64,000 nt of DNA from Durusdinium trenchii. Taxonomy: Eukaryota; Sar; Dinophyceae; Suessiales; Symbiodiniaceae. Shown in pieces: positions 1 through 13,068 of the stretch. Made by a program: the position numbers and the translations under genes. The stretch lies in the NCBI GenBank assembly GCA_963970005.1, contig CAXAMN010000003.1, positions 172,344-236,343 of the forward strand. Reading direction: 5' to 3'. A model generated the notes under the pieces. That model had not been told where the DNA came from and made no database searches. It saw only the letters and a program-made list of their open reading frames with translations. Numbering within the stretch: position 1 is the first letter of the stretch; each line of letters starts with the position of its first letter.

Positions 1-1240
1 CAAGTGTGAATGCAAGCCTTAGACTCGAAGCAGAAACAGTGAATTCTAGAACACTAAGACTAGGTTTCCACACAACTGAAGGGCTTCTTCTCCGGCCCGC
101 CAGAAGCGGTTTACAATTCGTTGGGGAGAGTACTCCTTAACCTCTGGAAATAGAAGGACAAAGTGATGCATGTCTCTTCCAAGAACAATCAAACCCAGAC
201 AGTGTTTGGGACTCAGGTTTGTACATGTAACCACACAACCTATTGAAACCATTCTATCTGTTCACAAAGGTATTGGGCCCTAAGACGCATTGTTCCAGCT
301 TGCCAAAGGCTCAAGCCTTGCTCTGACTGCGAGTCGTAGTCCGCATCACTGTCTGGGCAGGTGCTGAATTCGTGGAGCTTGCCAACACACTTCTTCTTAA
401 ACAATTTTGAAAACAAGGATCGTGATGATGCTCACTTCGGTATCGACACAAATCGTCACAACATATCACAAATCTAATCTACCTTTTCAGTAAGTATTGG
501 CTGCGCAACCGAAAAGCAATGCAATCCTGTCGCAAGTGTGAACAGTGTGTGAACGCAAACCTTGACTCCAAGCAGAACACAGTGAAGTTCCGATTCGCTA
601 AAGACTCGGGCAATCATTGGGGAGAGTATCCTTTGATCCCTGGCAAAAACTGAACTCCCTTTCATTGAAACGAAACAACTTTGGCCAACATTTTAACGCA
701 AATAAGATCGAATAGGCAGAGAGCAAATTATTGAAACGAAATCTATGTGTGGTGAGCCCTTCTTTCACAAAAGTATTCCCATGCACCTATCCCCACTCCA
801 CTCCTGTGACTGAACAGACTCCAAGCCTTGCATTGACAGCAAGTCGTAGCACCCATCAGCCACATGTGCAGAACGCGACGATGCGAGCGCCATGTGTCGT
901 GTCGAACATTTCACAAACGATTCGGTCAGACCAGCCGACCAGCCGTGCGCCTTGAGCCCATCTGCCCCCACACAATTCGGATCCACGCAAGCACAATGTG
1001 AGAAGCTGAGATCTGCTAGTCTTAGACCAAGAAGCAATTCCGCCATGGAACACGTAGCTTTTCAGCCATACCAAAGGCGCAGAACACCATAGAGAAGGGG
1101 GTTCACGACGTCACACGTCCAACGTGAACGTCCCGAACTGGAAGAGGCTGTCCAACATGCTCAGCTGAAACCACTCCTTCAACCGCCCTTCCTTCACATC
1201 CTTTCACTGTACGAGTACATTCTGACCACCTCCCGAAGTA
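1..1240. other. no gene recognised
   Basis: Open frames here are short and unconvincing on both strands. I see no exon with good borders, no RNA gene and no clear repeat. Confidence 0.4.
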
Positions 1241-1480
1241 AACCAATGGTGGGCCTTGTTCCGGGCCCCAAAGGGAACGCGTCGTCTCCTCCGGTGTCCG
1301 CTCGCTCTCGTCGTCCGGCTGGTCTGCTCGTCCTGGGTTCGGCTCCCCTTCGGCTCCCCAGCGGAGCGAGTCAGTCTCTGCGGCGTCGCCAGGGTGTCTT
1401 CGTTGCTCTCCTCGGCAGGACGTCCGTCCGGTCCGAGACGGTGTGGGACGACGTGGGCTCGGCGAGGTGATGCGAGGTGT
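1241..1480 (-). CDS. coding-like GC-rich island, unknown
   Basis: This GC-rich block stays open in two minus frames. One frame is acidic and hydrophilic (for example AETDSLRWGAEGEPNPG and DDESERTPEET) and would be a disordered segment; the other is basic. No family is recognised and I could not choose clean splice borders. It resembles the other minus-strand islands of the first 16 kb in base composition and spacing. Confidence 0.2.
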
Positions 1481-2384
1481 ATTGGAGAGATCAAGTCGGT
1501 GATTTGGAGAGTGAAACCTGTGGACTTCCTTAAAGTGGAAGAAGGAGATGACTAGGGAAGCCATGGTGACTCTGATGCAAACATCGTCCGATTCTAACAT
1601 ATACATCCTTTACCAAAAAGCACACAACAAAAACTCTCCCCCCCAGACATGTAATATGACGTTCGACCAATTTTTTGGGTACAGCTTACAGTTTCGCCCT
1701 AAAAGACTTTCCAGTTGCCAAAACGGTCGCTTTCGCCCCGTGAGGCTTGGACAAAGGTCTGGACATTGCTTTGCAGTGTCATGTCCTGCGCAAGCTCGTC
1801 GGCCTTTTGAAACGGTCCCTCTAAGCAGCTGCGCAAGGCTTCTGGGTGCGGGAGAAACGGTTGAAACCTTTTGACGACCTTGATGTCCCTTAGAAGGTGC
1901 TGATCTCTCTAGAGTTTAGAGGAGGGTTTTCTGGATATGTCTTATAGTGTCTCGAAAGGATTGCGTGCGATATCTTGCCTTTGTGTTCGCTTTTGGGGTC
2001 GCATGGCGTCTCAAACGCTTATATTTGAGAGAGATTGATGCGGTTCCGCAACCAACCGCCACAATTCGCAAAGAAATGGGCGAAACAACACTGGACCCAC
2101 CACAGAAGTCTTCAATGCAAGCAACGCTGGACCCACCACAGAAAAGTGCAACAGCCTCGTGATATTCCTTTGCTACCACCCTCCTTCCGTTGAAAAGAAC
2201 ATGAAGGGAAGATGTGAAGGGAACCCCCTTCTTCACATACATCTACCCCGGCGCGATCTGTGACAACCCCGCGGAGAGTGGGTGTATCAATCCCCACCTG
2301 GAAAACATCGTCCCATCCATGTGTTTCAGGGTTTTTCTCCCCCTCCGAAAGATCATCTCCAGTCCTGTGAAAAATCCTGTGCAC

Positions 2385-2481
2385 CTTGGAAGAGTTTGTT
2401 CAGATCTTCGAAGATTTCCTTGGTCTTTCCCTCATCCACCTTAGCGCGTTTCCGCGCGTAAGCGTGCCAATTGGCGCGTGA
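2385..2481 (-). CDS. candidate internal exon, unknown protein
   Basis: A 97-base segment bounded by a GCCAG acceptor and a CCAAG|GTGCAC donor. It encodes a charged, helix-like stretch (NWHAYARKRAKVDEGK, then EIFEDLNKLFQ). The other frames are less protein-like. Family unknown; probably an internal exon of a minus-strand gene shared with neighbouring islands. Confidence 0.4.
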
Positions 2482-2938
2482 CTGGCTGTGAGCCAGGGAT
2501 GGGATACGAATGGAGACGACATGATACGACACACCAGTGATCCAGCCAGCCAGCCAGCCAAACTTGAGTTGATTCACCGAGCCAAAAAAGACCTCAAACA
2601 AGTGACAAATGGGATACATACGGGTCCCTGAAACGCCTAAAAGTGGTTGTGATTCCTTCTCTACGACCCTTCCATGAGTTCAGGACTTGCAAACAAGATC
2701 AACAAAGGACCATTTATGGTCGACATGCCTAGAAGTTTCAGTCTCTACTAGTAGCTGGACACAGGAATGTCCTCTGTTCAGGTCGTCCTGTCGAAAGCAA
2801 ACTTAGCGCCTCCCGGTGTGGCAGGATGGCGGGACTGCGTCTCCGGGTGAGATGGCTTCCACTCGGTCCCAGTGGTGCCATGGGCACAACTCCCCAGCCA
2901 AGCAGCTTGGGATCCCAATACGCTCTGACTCACTGGCA

Positions 2939-3016
2939 TGGAAGTGGAAAATAGAACCCCCGGAAGAGAACATGGCTCTACGAACCAAGAGGTTTTCCAT
3001 GGTTTTCCACTTCCAT
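2939..3016. repeat. short inverted repeat
   Basis: CATGGAAGTGGAAA (2939-2952) recurs as its exact reverse complement at 3003-3016. The 14-base arms flank about 50 bases, so the segment could fold back or be the remnant of a small inverted-repeat element. Confidence 0.45.
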
Positions 3017-3195
3017 GTTGCAGACTCGGAAAGTAGATCCTATCTTGAAGCTCTGGCTCTCCTATATATATATAACATTATATAACCGTGTGCCACAGCG
3101 TGCAGCTCGTGTGCAGGAGTCACCAGATGGGGGCGGACGGTTGAGTCCCATCATGTGACGTCGGGGAACCACCCCAACGGACCATCCGTGCGGAC

Positions 3196-3274
3196 CATCC
3201 GATCCCTCTTCGCTCTCCGTGTCCGAGCTTCCCAGGCGGAGCTCTCGATCTGAAGGATCCCCTCCGAGAGCCAC
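3196..3274 (-). CDS. candidate exon, acidic segment
   Basis: Acceptor CCTAG and donor GATG|GTCCGC bound a short acidic segment (ALGGDPSDRELRLGSSD, then TESEEGSD). It is spaced like the next exon at 3376. No family recognised. Confidence 0.3.
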
Positions 3275-3375
3275 CTAGGGTGGACGCCGAATCTGCGCTG
3301 CAGGCGGGCTTCGGGAGGTGGCTGGGATCGCTTCGCAGCGTGTGGCGGGACCTTTTAGGATCCACACATGGAGAC

Positions 3376-3556
3376 CTCCCAGTTTCGCCCCCCTGGCAGA
3401 AATAGACCGCCCAAGTGGGCCAGGGTGTCTCCCTGACCGGCTTCGCTGCTGCGCGCGGCTGAAGGTTGCAGACCGAGCGACACCAGCTCTGCCACGCCGG
3501 GTGCCAGCGTTCCACAGGCTTTCAGCGGCTCGAGGAGCACGGTGAGACGCCTGAGG
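3376..3556 (-). CDS. candidate exon, leucine-rich helical segment
   Basis: An open minus frame ends at a GGGAG|GTCTCC donor and encodes LTVLLEPLKACGTLAPGV, then AELVSLGLQ and AHLGGLFLPGGRNWE. The regular leucines suggest helices. The upstream border is not fixed. Family unknown. Confidence 0.35.
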
Positions 3557-4754
3557 CGAGCCATGAGCACGGGTGGACGAGCCACTCGTAGCCGCCATGG
3601 ACGAGCCACCATTCACTCTTATTCTCTACAGCACCCACCAGCAAATTGTGGGGTACATTACAAAGACATTTAGCCATTAATAATATATATCTTTTATCCT
3701 GTACTTGTCCCATTCATGGAAGATCATGGAAACGTATGTCATTTCTGTTCCACTTCCACCAATCGCTCATAATCGCTTCAGCATCGCTTTTCTTCGCTTC
3801 CTGTTCTTCATGCCCTCAGTCGGACTAAGACACCGCGCAAGGGGAAGCCGCGCGCCACCACAGCGTCGGGATTCTGCACCTGAGGCCGATGTCGGACGAC
3901 CGAAGAGCCGGCGTCGGCCGATGTCGGTTCCGAGATGGTAAAGAGTATCTGGGAGAGAGAGATGACTCAGAGCCAAGCTGAGCCAAGCACAAAAATGAAA
4001 AGAAAAGGAACACATATACTTATAGACATGAAACATACAAAACGCTACACCTGTACACATGTTTGGGCTCAAAACACCATGCGCCGAGGTGGGGCCTCAC
4101 CCCGGGCACCAGCCAGGATACGTTGGAATGTGTTGGATGCTCAACATGAACCAACCAACCCCAACCGAGTCTGGCACAGAACTGCTACACCTCGATTGGT
4201 CCAGGGCTCCGGACGAAAACCCATGGAATCTCAAACTCCACCTGCACCTTAGTGACACGAACAGTTCACACACAAACGCATGCGCGGAGGCCAAGGCATG
4301 CGAAGGTGCAGGCGGTGCAGGCTTGTGGGTGTGGAAGAGAAACGCACTACAAATGCAACAAATGTGACACATGCACCAAACTTGTTACTCTTAGCATGAT
4401 CGCTGTGCTTTGCGCACGTCAAACAACATGTGTAGGGGGAGTCTATAGTCGTCTCGTCGTCCCTGTGGAAAGACATTCTGATGACTGGTTCATTTTCAGA
4501 GTCTTCAGATTAGACATATATTGAAATGAAAGGAAGGGAATGCATCTCAACAACCCATCCATCTATTTCAACACCCATGTGCATCACCCATCTCGCCGCC
4601 TCACTGACCTCTTCGGTGTTCAACAAACCTGTCAGAGACACATCCACTGCACGCAGAGTTTAACTCTGTGCGTCTTCGCAACGGTCAAGGGCCATGCCGC
4701 ATGCCACAGTCACTGGAGAAAACCTCTGGTGAAAGGACTTGAGGGATGATCATA

Positions 4755-4850
4755 GGTTTTCGGCGTTCCAAAAAGCTCTCGAAACCATTTCGAAGCCACG
4801 GCAGGCGCCACCAATCGAAGCAATCAGAATCCATGGGTTTTCGGCGTTCC
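4755..4850. repeat. 15-bp direct repeat pair
   Basis: GGTTTTCGGCGTTCC occurs at 4755-4769 and again at 4836-4850, 81 bases apart. The function is unknown; it may mark a small duplication. Confidence 0.5.
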
Positions 4851-5114
4851 TGGCCATGACGGGCTGGCAAGTTCGGCTTCTGCCTCCAACCACATGCAAG
4901 CTGTGGGAGGAGAAGGTGGCTGCGCACTCATTGGCGCGGAGGCCTCAGAGGAACGGGACCGATGCCAAAGACCCCAAAGAACCGGACAAAAAACACAGAG
5001 AACGTTCACAAAATTGCTTCAAGTCGCACTCAAAGACACACACCTTATCACCATCACACACCTTACCTTGCCTGCGCACACCGTCTTTTCAACTGAGTGC
5101 CCCCTGCCGCCCCA

Positions 5115-5225
5115 GCTGATGCTGCAGTCCAGGTAGTGCACCTCTGGGCGCCGGGAGATCTGCAACGCCAAGTCGATGCCCCAGTCCTTCACGTGCTCCG
5201 CCGAGACCTCCGAGCGCTCCGCAGC
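5115..5225 (-). CDS. candidate exon, unknown
   Basis: The minus frame reads EHVKDWGIDLALQISRRP, then EVHYLDCSISWG, and is followed by a possible GC donor. The composition looks like a folded protein, but I do not recognise the family and the upstream border is uncertain. Confidence 0.3.
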
Positions 5226-6359
5226 GGTGAAAGCGGCTTCTTTTGTTCTCCGCCGCGCCCGAGGAGGAAGCGGAGACGGAGGTTGTTCGAGGGCCAACAA
5301 AAACCGGTGTGGTTCAGTGCGTTTTGTGTTTTGTGTTGTTTTTCTAATTCAATGGGTTGTTCAGTGCGTTCTGCAGGAGGCACCAGCTAAAGAAGGGTGG
5401 TGAGATGATGTGAGATGTGGTGTGGGTGGATAGGTGAGTGGGTGGGTGGGTGGCTGGCTGGCTGGATGGATGGATGGGGCTCTATGTTTTTTGCGGTTGA
5501 TGAATTTCATGGAGGTTGACGGCGGAATGGATGCTGCTTGCTGGTTCGCACAAATTGGAGCAATCATGATCTCTATCAACTCTTGGCAACTTCAAATTCC
5601 ATCCTTTCCAAACCACACCCCGCTGTAGATCCTAACTTTCACCCCGAATAACACCCCTTCCTCCCTGCGCCCATGCGCACTTATTACTGCGCGTAGAAAC
5701 GCTCACTGCGCGTCCACCACGCCCGAGACGACCCGCGCACGCGCCTCTTCCTTGAGCTGGCGTGCGACCCTGGGACCTCTCAATGCTGCCAAAAGCTCCA
5801 AAGCCGGGGCCTGGCAGCTTCAGCGCATTTCAGCGCTATCGATCGTTCTGAGCTCAGGCGCTGGAGGTGGAGTTGGCAAAGCTCATTTGGGCACAACCCG
5901 GGCGCATGCAAGCCTTTGAATGGGTCTGTTCAACATACGGTGATATATAAGTTGATAAGTCAATGAAGGTCAAACCTGCGGTTTATGGCACTGAACTTAA
6001 AGCCCCCCTTGACATGAGTGAGCGAGCTTTAGCACTCCCAATGAGCTGCTTAAAGCGTTTCTTGGCTACGCCTTGGCTTCCAGAAGTTGTTCTATGGCTC
6101 ACAGTGGCCCAAACCGAGGGACTTCCTGCAAACCAGGCCCAAGTATGCCCTCCCTGGGACAAAGCGCAAGATTGCATAAGTTCAAGATACAGCACTTCAA
6201 TGCATTAAACATATTGTTTGGTAATAATGTAAGGATTGGAAATCATGTTGGTTCATGAGTTCGTTGACAAAGGCTTTCTCCATTCAGTTGTGTTCTTCCA
6301 AAAACCATCCCAACAACTCCATTCTAATCTATTCTACCTGTTCCATTGGCTCCGTACAC

Positions 6360-6424
6360 CTTCGCAGCTTCGCCAAGGCAGGCAGCCCAAACAACAGTCC
6401 CTGTCCCGGCCTGATTTGGAGAGC
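6360..6424 (-). CDS. candidate short exon, unknown
   Basis: 65 bases bounded by GCTGAG and GCGAAG|GTGTAC encode ALQIRPGQGLLFGLPALAKL. The borders are good, but the piece is too short to assign. Confidence 0.35.
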
Positions 6425-7874
6425 CTCAGCGCATGGGGGAAGAGGAGGCGGAGGGATCCCAAAACGATGCCCACCATCTCCCACCATGTCCGCCCTTCCC
6501 TGTGCGCGGAATGGACCGAACACCCATGGACGTTCCTGAACCCATCGCTGAAGTGACCGACATGGCTGAAACACATCGAGCGATCAAGCATGTCTGTCGC
6601 TCAAAGGATCGAGCGGCACAACAAGAACAACTACAAAGTGTTTTTCGTTTCTTAAACACATTCCACGTCATACAAGTAGCTCCATGTTGCTCCAATGCAA
6701 TCATTCCACATGTTTCTAAATACCTTCCACATTCCACATTCCACAAGAAAAGCACGTCATTTCAGAAAATATCTTTAAACAAGAACAATTCCTTTTGAGC
6801 ATCTCCCATCTGCATCCATCTCCGCTGATCGGTGGAAGAGGGCGGAGATCTGCAGGCAAACCCAGTGGTCAATGAAGGATACCTACATTAGGGGTGCCTG
6901 TGGCAATTCACGTAGAATCAGGGGCCTGGTCGAGATCAAACATGGTCAGAATCGGTCAAAGTACATCAAAATACCTGTCATCCATCAGACCATCAACTTT
7001 CAAGCAGCAGGAGAAACTCGTCAACATGTTGAGCCCATCTGGAAAGTGTGTCATTGTCAACGTATCCAACAAACAACACGTAAACTCTTGCAGTTGGTTG
7101 CCGGGTACATAATTATACTGTACTGGATGATAGAACATTTGATCGGGAAGGGAGGAAGGTCACTTCGTCAAGAGCCCTCTCTCCAAATTCCAGTTCTTCG
7201 ATCAAACCATGCTCATATATACCTATTTGTTTGCGTCAACTCTCCTTTTGTTTGTATCCTTCATCCCATCTAACTACTGCAACTAGATTTGCCTCCACCC
7301 ACCACCACCTTAGGACCTTCAGCATGACGCGTCTTCCGACGTCGTCGAAAAGGACGCCCTTCTCTTTCCGTCGGGTGCCCCCAGCCATCGTCTTGACGCC
7401 GTAGGCCGCGCCAAAGCATCTCCACCAGCATTTCGTGCAGCTTGGGGTCCTCGTGCTGCTTGCGGCGCTGCGATGCACTCACGCTGCTGGCTCTGGTTGA
7501 AAATGGGCGAAGCATGGAAGGGTGGAGGCAAAGGTTCACAGGGAGTGCTTAAGAAAAACTCCACAACAAAGGTGTTCAAAAGCAATTTGATCTGCGACTC
7601 AGTGACTCTTTGGATGCTAAAATTTTACAAATATCTCCAAATTCTCTTGGATGGTACTGATACGCCGCTGACCCACATCGCAGCAACCACCACGCAAAAA
7701 ACACGAAAATGACCACACCTGAGTGTAGACCAAATAAATCACCTATTGAAGATGGAACATAGACTTGAATTGAATATAGACCAAAACCCATTGGTGAGGA
7801 GTCTCCCTCTCCAAATACCAACCATCCCCGCGCTAGCCCCCGCCGCGGTAAACGCCCCCGCGAGACCCCGCGAG

Positions 7875-7963
7875 ACCCGCTGGGACGTCCGGACGGGTCG
7901 CGCTGCGCACAAGGTCTCCACCAGCCGGGAGGCTCCGGGCTCGATGGTCAAAATGAGGTGCTC
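7875..7963 (-). CDS. candidate exon, unknown
   Basis: A CCTCAG acceptor is followed in phase 0 by EHLILTIEPGASRLVETLCA. The donor was not settled. The upstream neighbour at 8067-8168 has the same strand and spacing. Confidence 0.35.
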
Positions 7964-8066
7964 CTGAGGGATGGTACAGCCATGTACAGCGGGCCCCAAG
8001 GGCAAACCCCAAGCATGAGGACAGGAGCACAAGCCGCTTGCCTGATCTCAGTGTTCATGATACCTT

Positions 8067-8168
8067 TCAGAACGCAATCTTCTTTCCGCTTTTGGCTGCA
8101 GCACAGTCTGCCAGCAGGAAAGCTGTTGGAGGTCTGTCCTGCTCAGCCCTCAGCTCTTGAGAAGCATC
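8067..8168 (-). CDS. candidate exon, perhaps 3' end of a gene
   Basis: A CACAG acceptor begins a frame reading DASQELRAEQDRPPTAFLL, then ADCAAAKSGKKIAF, and ends at TGA. A GT donor follows a few bases later, so the stop may instead lie inside an intron with a non-GT start. Family unknown. Confidence 0.35.
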   Translation of the reverse strand, partial: DASQELRAEQDRPPTAFLLADCAAAKSGKKIAF

Positions 8169-8423
8169 CTGTGGCAAGGCCAAGGATCAGGGTGCCCAGC
8201 ATGAGCCGGATGTGAACAGACGCGGAAATCCAAAAGCAATAGAAGCATAGTTCATAAATGTTCATACATACAGTTCCAAACTAAGTTGCCTTTTCATGTA
8301 TCTTCATGCATCTTCTATCCTTGAGGAATAAACCCTTCCATATCCTTCCCTGCTATCCCGCTCCGTCTTTCTTCTTCTTTTCCCAAGAAAAACACATAAA
8401 AACAAAAAGCAAACCAGCGCGAC

Positions 8424-8537
8424 CTCGGTCAACACCGACGTCGGGTCCTCAGCTCCTTTCCAGCCCCCCACGTCCGTTCCGCTCCTCGCCTCCAAGAGCG
8501 TATTCAACACATCTGCTAAGGCCCGCCGGGCTTGCAG
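8424..8537 (-). CDS. candidate exon, unknown
   Basis: The minus frame LQARRALADVLNTLLEARSG, then GWKGAEDPTSVLTE, ends at a CCGAG|GTCGCG donor. The first half is an amphipathic helix. The upstream border is not settled. Confidence 0.35.
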
Positions 8538-9544
8538 CCTCGGTCATGGCGTTTTGGACACACTGGGGGGGTCATGGCGTTCCATGACTCTGAAGCAATC
8601 GAACAACAACACACATGAGTCATACCTGGCTTATCCTGGCTTGGTATTGCATGTATTCAGCTCTTCACCGGTCTGCTTGTGAGGATGTACACATGTACAT
8701 TTTTTGCGGCGCCGCATGGACATGTGGTGTTCAGGAAAGGATTCACCGAGTGCGGTCTGCTTGTTTGACTGATTCAGTGCTCTCATGCAATTTGCACACT
8801 TGTCCCCAAATCATGCCAAATCCAATGTCTCCTCCTGTGCATCGAAGAAATAGGATCTATGTCTATGACTGAATAGCTAATTACAGTAGCATTGTTTGGA
8901 TAGCCCAAAGTTACAAGCACATGCAAACATTGGGGCTCCGGACATGTGGAAAGCCAACGTCCCTGCAGCGCGGCCTAGGCGATGGTCAAGCGCGATAGCA
9001 GTGGTGTACCGCTTGACGACTTGCTGGGCAAAAAACATCAAAAAAACAACTCATTGGGGTCTGCTTGCTCATCACTTGCTAATCGGACTATTTATTTCCA
9101 ATCTTTTTTGTGACAATACTAGGCGCCGCATCTTTCTATTCTATCAGATGCATGTAGGATCCTGTCTGACACCATTCCAAACATCTGTTTGGCCACGTCT
9201 TTTCCAGCCAACACACGTAGACTCCCCATGGATCCTTGACCAGAAACTGGCTAGTCTGCCGCTTCCGTGTGACTCCGTGAAGTGAACTAATTATTCCAGA
9301 AACTGGCTAGCGGCTACCAGGCAGCTATACACCATCTGTTGAATTTATGGAATACATGGAAACAAAATGAAACAAATGTATGTATCTGCATGTATCTGCA
9401 GTTCCTTTGCCTTCTTTTTTCACAAAAAACAGCCAGAAGTGGCCTGGCCCATCAACGGGACTTGTCCGAACCAACGCCCACCGTGGTCCTTCTTGGTTTT
9501 TGGGGGCCCGAACCAATGCCCACCCAACCGGAGCAGCCCACCCG

Positions 9545-9687
9545 AACATCCTCGGATCCTGAGCTTCTCGGACCCTCGTGGCACAGCCTTGGCCCCGGAG
9601 ACGTCGCGGCGGCACAGAGCAAACCGCCTCGGGTCGGACTCCGCGCGGAGCGCCGGCTCCGCGGCGAGCCCAACGCGCCCAGGCCTC
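9545..9687 (-). CDS. candidate exon, unknown
   Basis: After a GCCCAG acceptor the frame reads GRVGLAAEPALRAESDPRRF, then ALCRRDVSGAKAVPRG. It sits in a GC-rich island. A second minus frame is also open, so the frame choice is only likely. Confidence 0.3.
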
Positions 9688-9867
9688 CTGGGCCTGGTAA
9701 AAAGGGGCAAGTGGAGGAAGCCAATCCAATAGATTTAAATTAATCATTCATCCTTCTGCAGGTTCAGGGGGAAACTCACCCTGGGCCAACAGATTGAAGA
9801 ATTGTTCTTTCGCTTCTTCATTCCATTGTGCCGAACGACAGCTGAACGTATTGCTGAGTTCGTCAGC

Positions 9868-9991
9868 TCATGTCAGCTCCACAGCCCTCTCCCGACTGGT
9901 GTCCCGACTGGCCAGGGCAGGGAGCAGCTGATCCGCTCGGCGGTTCGCGCTCAACAGCAAGCCACACAAGGAGGTCACCAGTGCGGAGAGC
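9868..9991 (-). CDS. candidate terminal exon, unknown
   Basis: A TTGAG acceptor opens a frame LSALVTSLCGLLLSANRRAD, then QLLPALASRDTSRERAVELT, ending in TGA. The first part is hydrophobic and helical. It could be the C-terminus of one of the unassigned minus-strand genes. Confidence 0.35.
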
Positions 9992-10864
9992 CTCAAGGAT
10001 AACATGCTATTGCCGTGACATTGTTTGATCTCGTTTGTTGCTCTGCCGTTGGATCTCGGAACGAACGAACCAGACATCCCGGTCACTCGACCGAGCCGGG
10101 CAGCGTCTGCTTGGACTCCATCTCTTCCAGTTGGCCACCTGGCAGACCCCCCGGGCGCTGGCGCCACAACTGGCGCTGGACTTCGTAAGGTATCGTTGGA
10201 GCAGTGAGCAAAGCCTCCAAAAGCATGCACGACCTGCGGACTCTCAGTGTTCATGAAGAAAGAACTATTCTGGACATTTCTGGACTATCCGGGTATCTAT
10301 CACTGCTCTACTTGAGAACTGGGTGTCCTTTTGAGAATGATGATTCACAGCCCACGACTATAGTTCATGGCAAATGCAGTCGGCATATTCTGATAAAAGC
10401 AGTCTGTCTATTAGCCTTTCACACTGAACCTATAATTGTATTAATTACCATAGTCTGCTTCATAGTTGATCTCCGCCCACTCACTAACCTTCAAACAATC
10501 GCCAGCCCTTCAGACCCAGTCTCCGGCCAGCTCCAAGTTTTTGGCCTGGCAACATACTCTCCTCAAGCATCCTGCCGCGTCGCGTCCGCTGCGTCACCGA
10601 CCCATCATTGGTCGTTCGGGCGATTCGTCGTCAACGGCCGGTGAGAACCCCAAGCGTTGACCAAACGCTCTGTGTCATGTCATATGCGTGTCATGTCGGC
10701 ACTGAGTGCGCCTGAGTCACGAACCCGACCACGAGTCAAGAAAATATAGCTGAAGTCTCTTCTGGCTGTGGGGGGGGACAAGAATGAATCAAGAGTCTCC
10801 ATCTCTCTAACCTCACTTCCGCTCTCCGGCCACCACCTGCCGCCCCTTGGCACCCCCCACTCAC

Positions 10865-10895
10865 CGAAGGATGCCACCACCAGCTGAAGCGCGGC
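10865..10895 (-). CDS. candidate micro-exon
   Basis: 31 bases between a TTTCAG acceptor and a consensus GTGAGT donor encode AALQLVVASF. The splice signals are strong, but the coding content is too small to be certain. Confidence 0.25.
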
Positions 10896-11690
10896 CTGAA
10901 ACCTTGCGGGACACGGTGACGCCCGACCCAAATGCTGAGCTGCCCAGCTAGGGCTCGGCGGAGAGAAGAAAAGGAAACACGCGATAAGACATTATCATGA
11001 AACTGTCATAAGAAATCCAACAATTATGTGAAAATTTGCGTGAGAAAGAAGTCTCCAAGCGAGTCTCCAAACGAGTTGCTCTCCCCCACATCCAACTCTT
11101 TTCAGTTCGCAAACAACGCCTTACAACCTCTTACAAACGTATTCTGATAATATCTGATAATTAGGGTCAGTAGAATGGTCAGGGGATTTCATGGGTCATG
11201 GGACAATCACGTTAATATGGCCTAATCTGTGGCCTTTTCATCCAACTCATGGTATTCCGTAGGTCCATGCGTTTTCATCCCGCCGGCCCCGGTGAGGCCG
11301 TCGCCGTCGCCTGTCGCCGCCCACCTCTCTCGACTCTGAGGACGGCGCTTGTGAATGAACTGATCTTCCTGTCCACGGATCCAGCAAAGCGAGGTGGGAC
11401 GTCCGATGCTATTGGAACCTTCAGAATGAAATAGGCAGGCGGGCTGTCAGTTTCAGGATGTTTCAGGCTCCAGGGTTTCCTTCTCATGTTTGAGGTGTGA
11501 AGATGGTTGGAAGCATCCTGTTTGATTCCCTAAGTGATGTTTTCTGGTCTCTTTATGGTTTCTTCATTGTTTATTCCCAAAACATACCAAAACTGATCCG
11601 TTCCTCTTTAAGGCGTCCTTCATGCCCGGACGGAAGCGTGTGCTCCAGGTCAGCCGTGCGATGCTCGTCCCAGCGCGATGCTCGACTCAC

Positions 11691-11780
11691 CTCCCACGGC
11701 CGTGAATATCGAGCCTCCACCCAGCTAACCAGACCTGGCTCACCAGGCCGAGCAACGCGCAAATCGTTCGTACAGAAATG
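11691..11780 (-). CDS. candidate internal exon, unknown
   Basis: Exactly 30 codons in phase 0 lie between a TGCCAG acceptor and a GAG|GTGAGT donor: HFCTNDLRVARPGEPGLVSW, then VEARYSRPWE. Both borders are close to consensus. The product is not recognised. Confidence 0.45.
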
Positions 11781-12659
11781 CTGGCAGGTGAGCTGATAAT
11801 GGAAGATCTGGTCCAGATCTGGAGGTTTTAGTTTGATACCAAGCTCTTCTACAAGTGCTTGTAGATCTATCTCCATAATGTTGACCTATTATATAGACAT
11901 GCATGCGGGAGGCAGACATGGTAGATCTTTGGGTGGGTAGTAGCAAATCGATCTATATATGCCATATATGCCGATCAGTTGGGGTGGTTGAAAAGGGTCT
12001 GGCTTGATCGGCAGTCCTAGGGCAGTCCCATGGGTCGTGCCTGGGTATATCGATCTTCAGTCCACAAGACTCTGTCGTTTCGATGATCGAAGGACTCTGT
12101 CGTTTGACGCTGCTTCTAGACGCTGCAAAAACAACTTCAAGCCTTATACTGCTAGTATAGTAGCTGTTTAAAGCAGATCATCAGCTGCTTAGGAAGGTAA
12201 GTATACTACTAAGATCTACTAAGTCTAAGTTACCTAAGTAACTAGTACAGTTGTGCTGGGTCGGCCTTGATCCAGGTTAGAGCACTCTTCCATGACCTGG
12301 TCACGCAGATAGTGTGATGGACCACACACACAAGGGAGGTTCAAACCACGGCGAGGACATCGTCCTACTTCCTGCAGAATTCTGAAGGTCCAACCTACGC
12401 GGAACGCCATCTTCTTCTCTTTCCTCTTGGTTACCTTCCCTCCAATCATGGAAGCTGAACGCCGTCACAAATGGAAATTGCCTTCCAGGGGTCCTCTGTT
12501 CGCTTCTGAGGATTTCCCAGGTGCTTTATTTAGCAGTTGCATCACCTGGGTGAAGCCATGTTTCATCATGTTTCACCAGTGCTAAGTCTCAGCATCCCCG
12601 ATGTCCAGCAATCCCTGCAAAGGACTCTTCGGCCCAGTCGGGCGCCACTGCGAGCTCAC

Positions 12660-12768
12660 CGAGCTCCCCGGGCGTTGGAGCACACCAGTGCCTCTTCCCA
12701 GGCGCTCTGGCGGATGGCCTGCCGGCCGTCGGCCCGACGCTTCGTGCCGAAGGCGGTTCGGCCTCGTC
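12660..12768 (-). CDS. candidate internal exon, unknown
   Basis: The minus frame RTAFGTKRRADGRQAIRQSA, then WEEALVCSNARGA, ends at CTCG|GTGAGC, with a likely GACGAG acceptor. It reads as a basic helical segment. Family unknown. Confidence 0.4.
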
Positions 12769-13068
12769 GCAGGTGTCAGTGGCGTTGGTCTCGTCTCGTG
12801 AAGCCGGGTCAGGAGATCGATCCATGTCAGATCAGCTGTTTAGGAAGCCTCGAGACGGAGGAGCCCAAATTCCGTCCGATGCGCTTCCTACCAAACTGCT
12901 CATGTTGATGGAAAACCTCCCTTTCCTACAACCTCTGGATGCCAAAAAGATCCAAAAAGGATCAAAAAGGACTTTGCAAGTGTCAACCTCATGCATGGCA
13001 TGATGCATCCATGTTCAACCCATGTTCCACCCATTTTCAGCATGCACCGGGCCCATCGCCCCCCACAC

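Noticed and set aside
12120-12245. Possible hairpin or element from repeated CTAAGT and TATACTAC text
   Set aside because: Repeats are short and irregular; no defined ends or arms.
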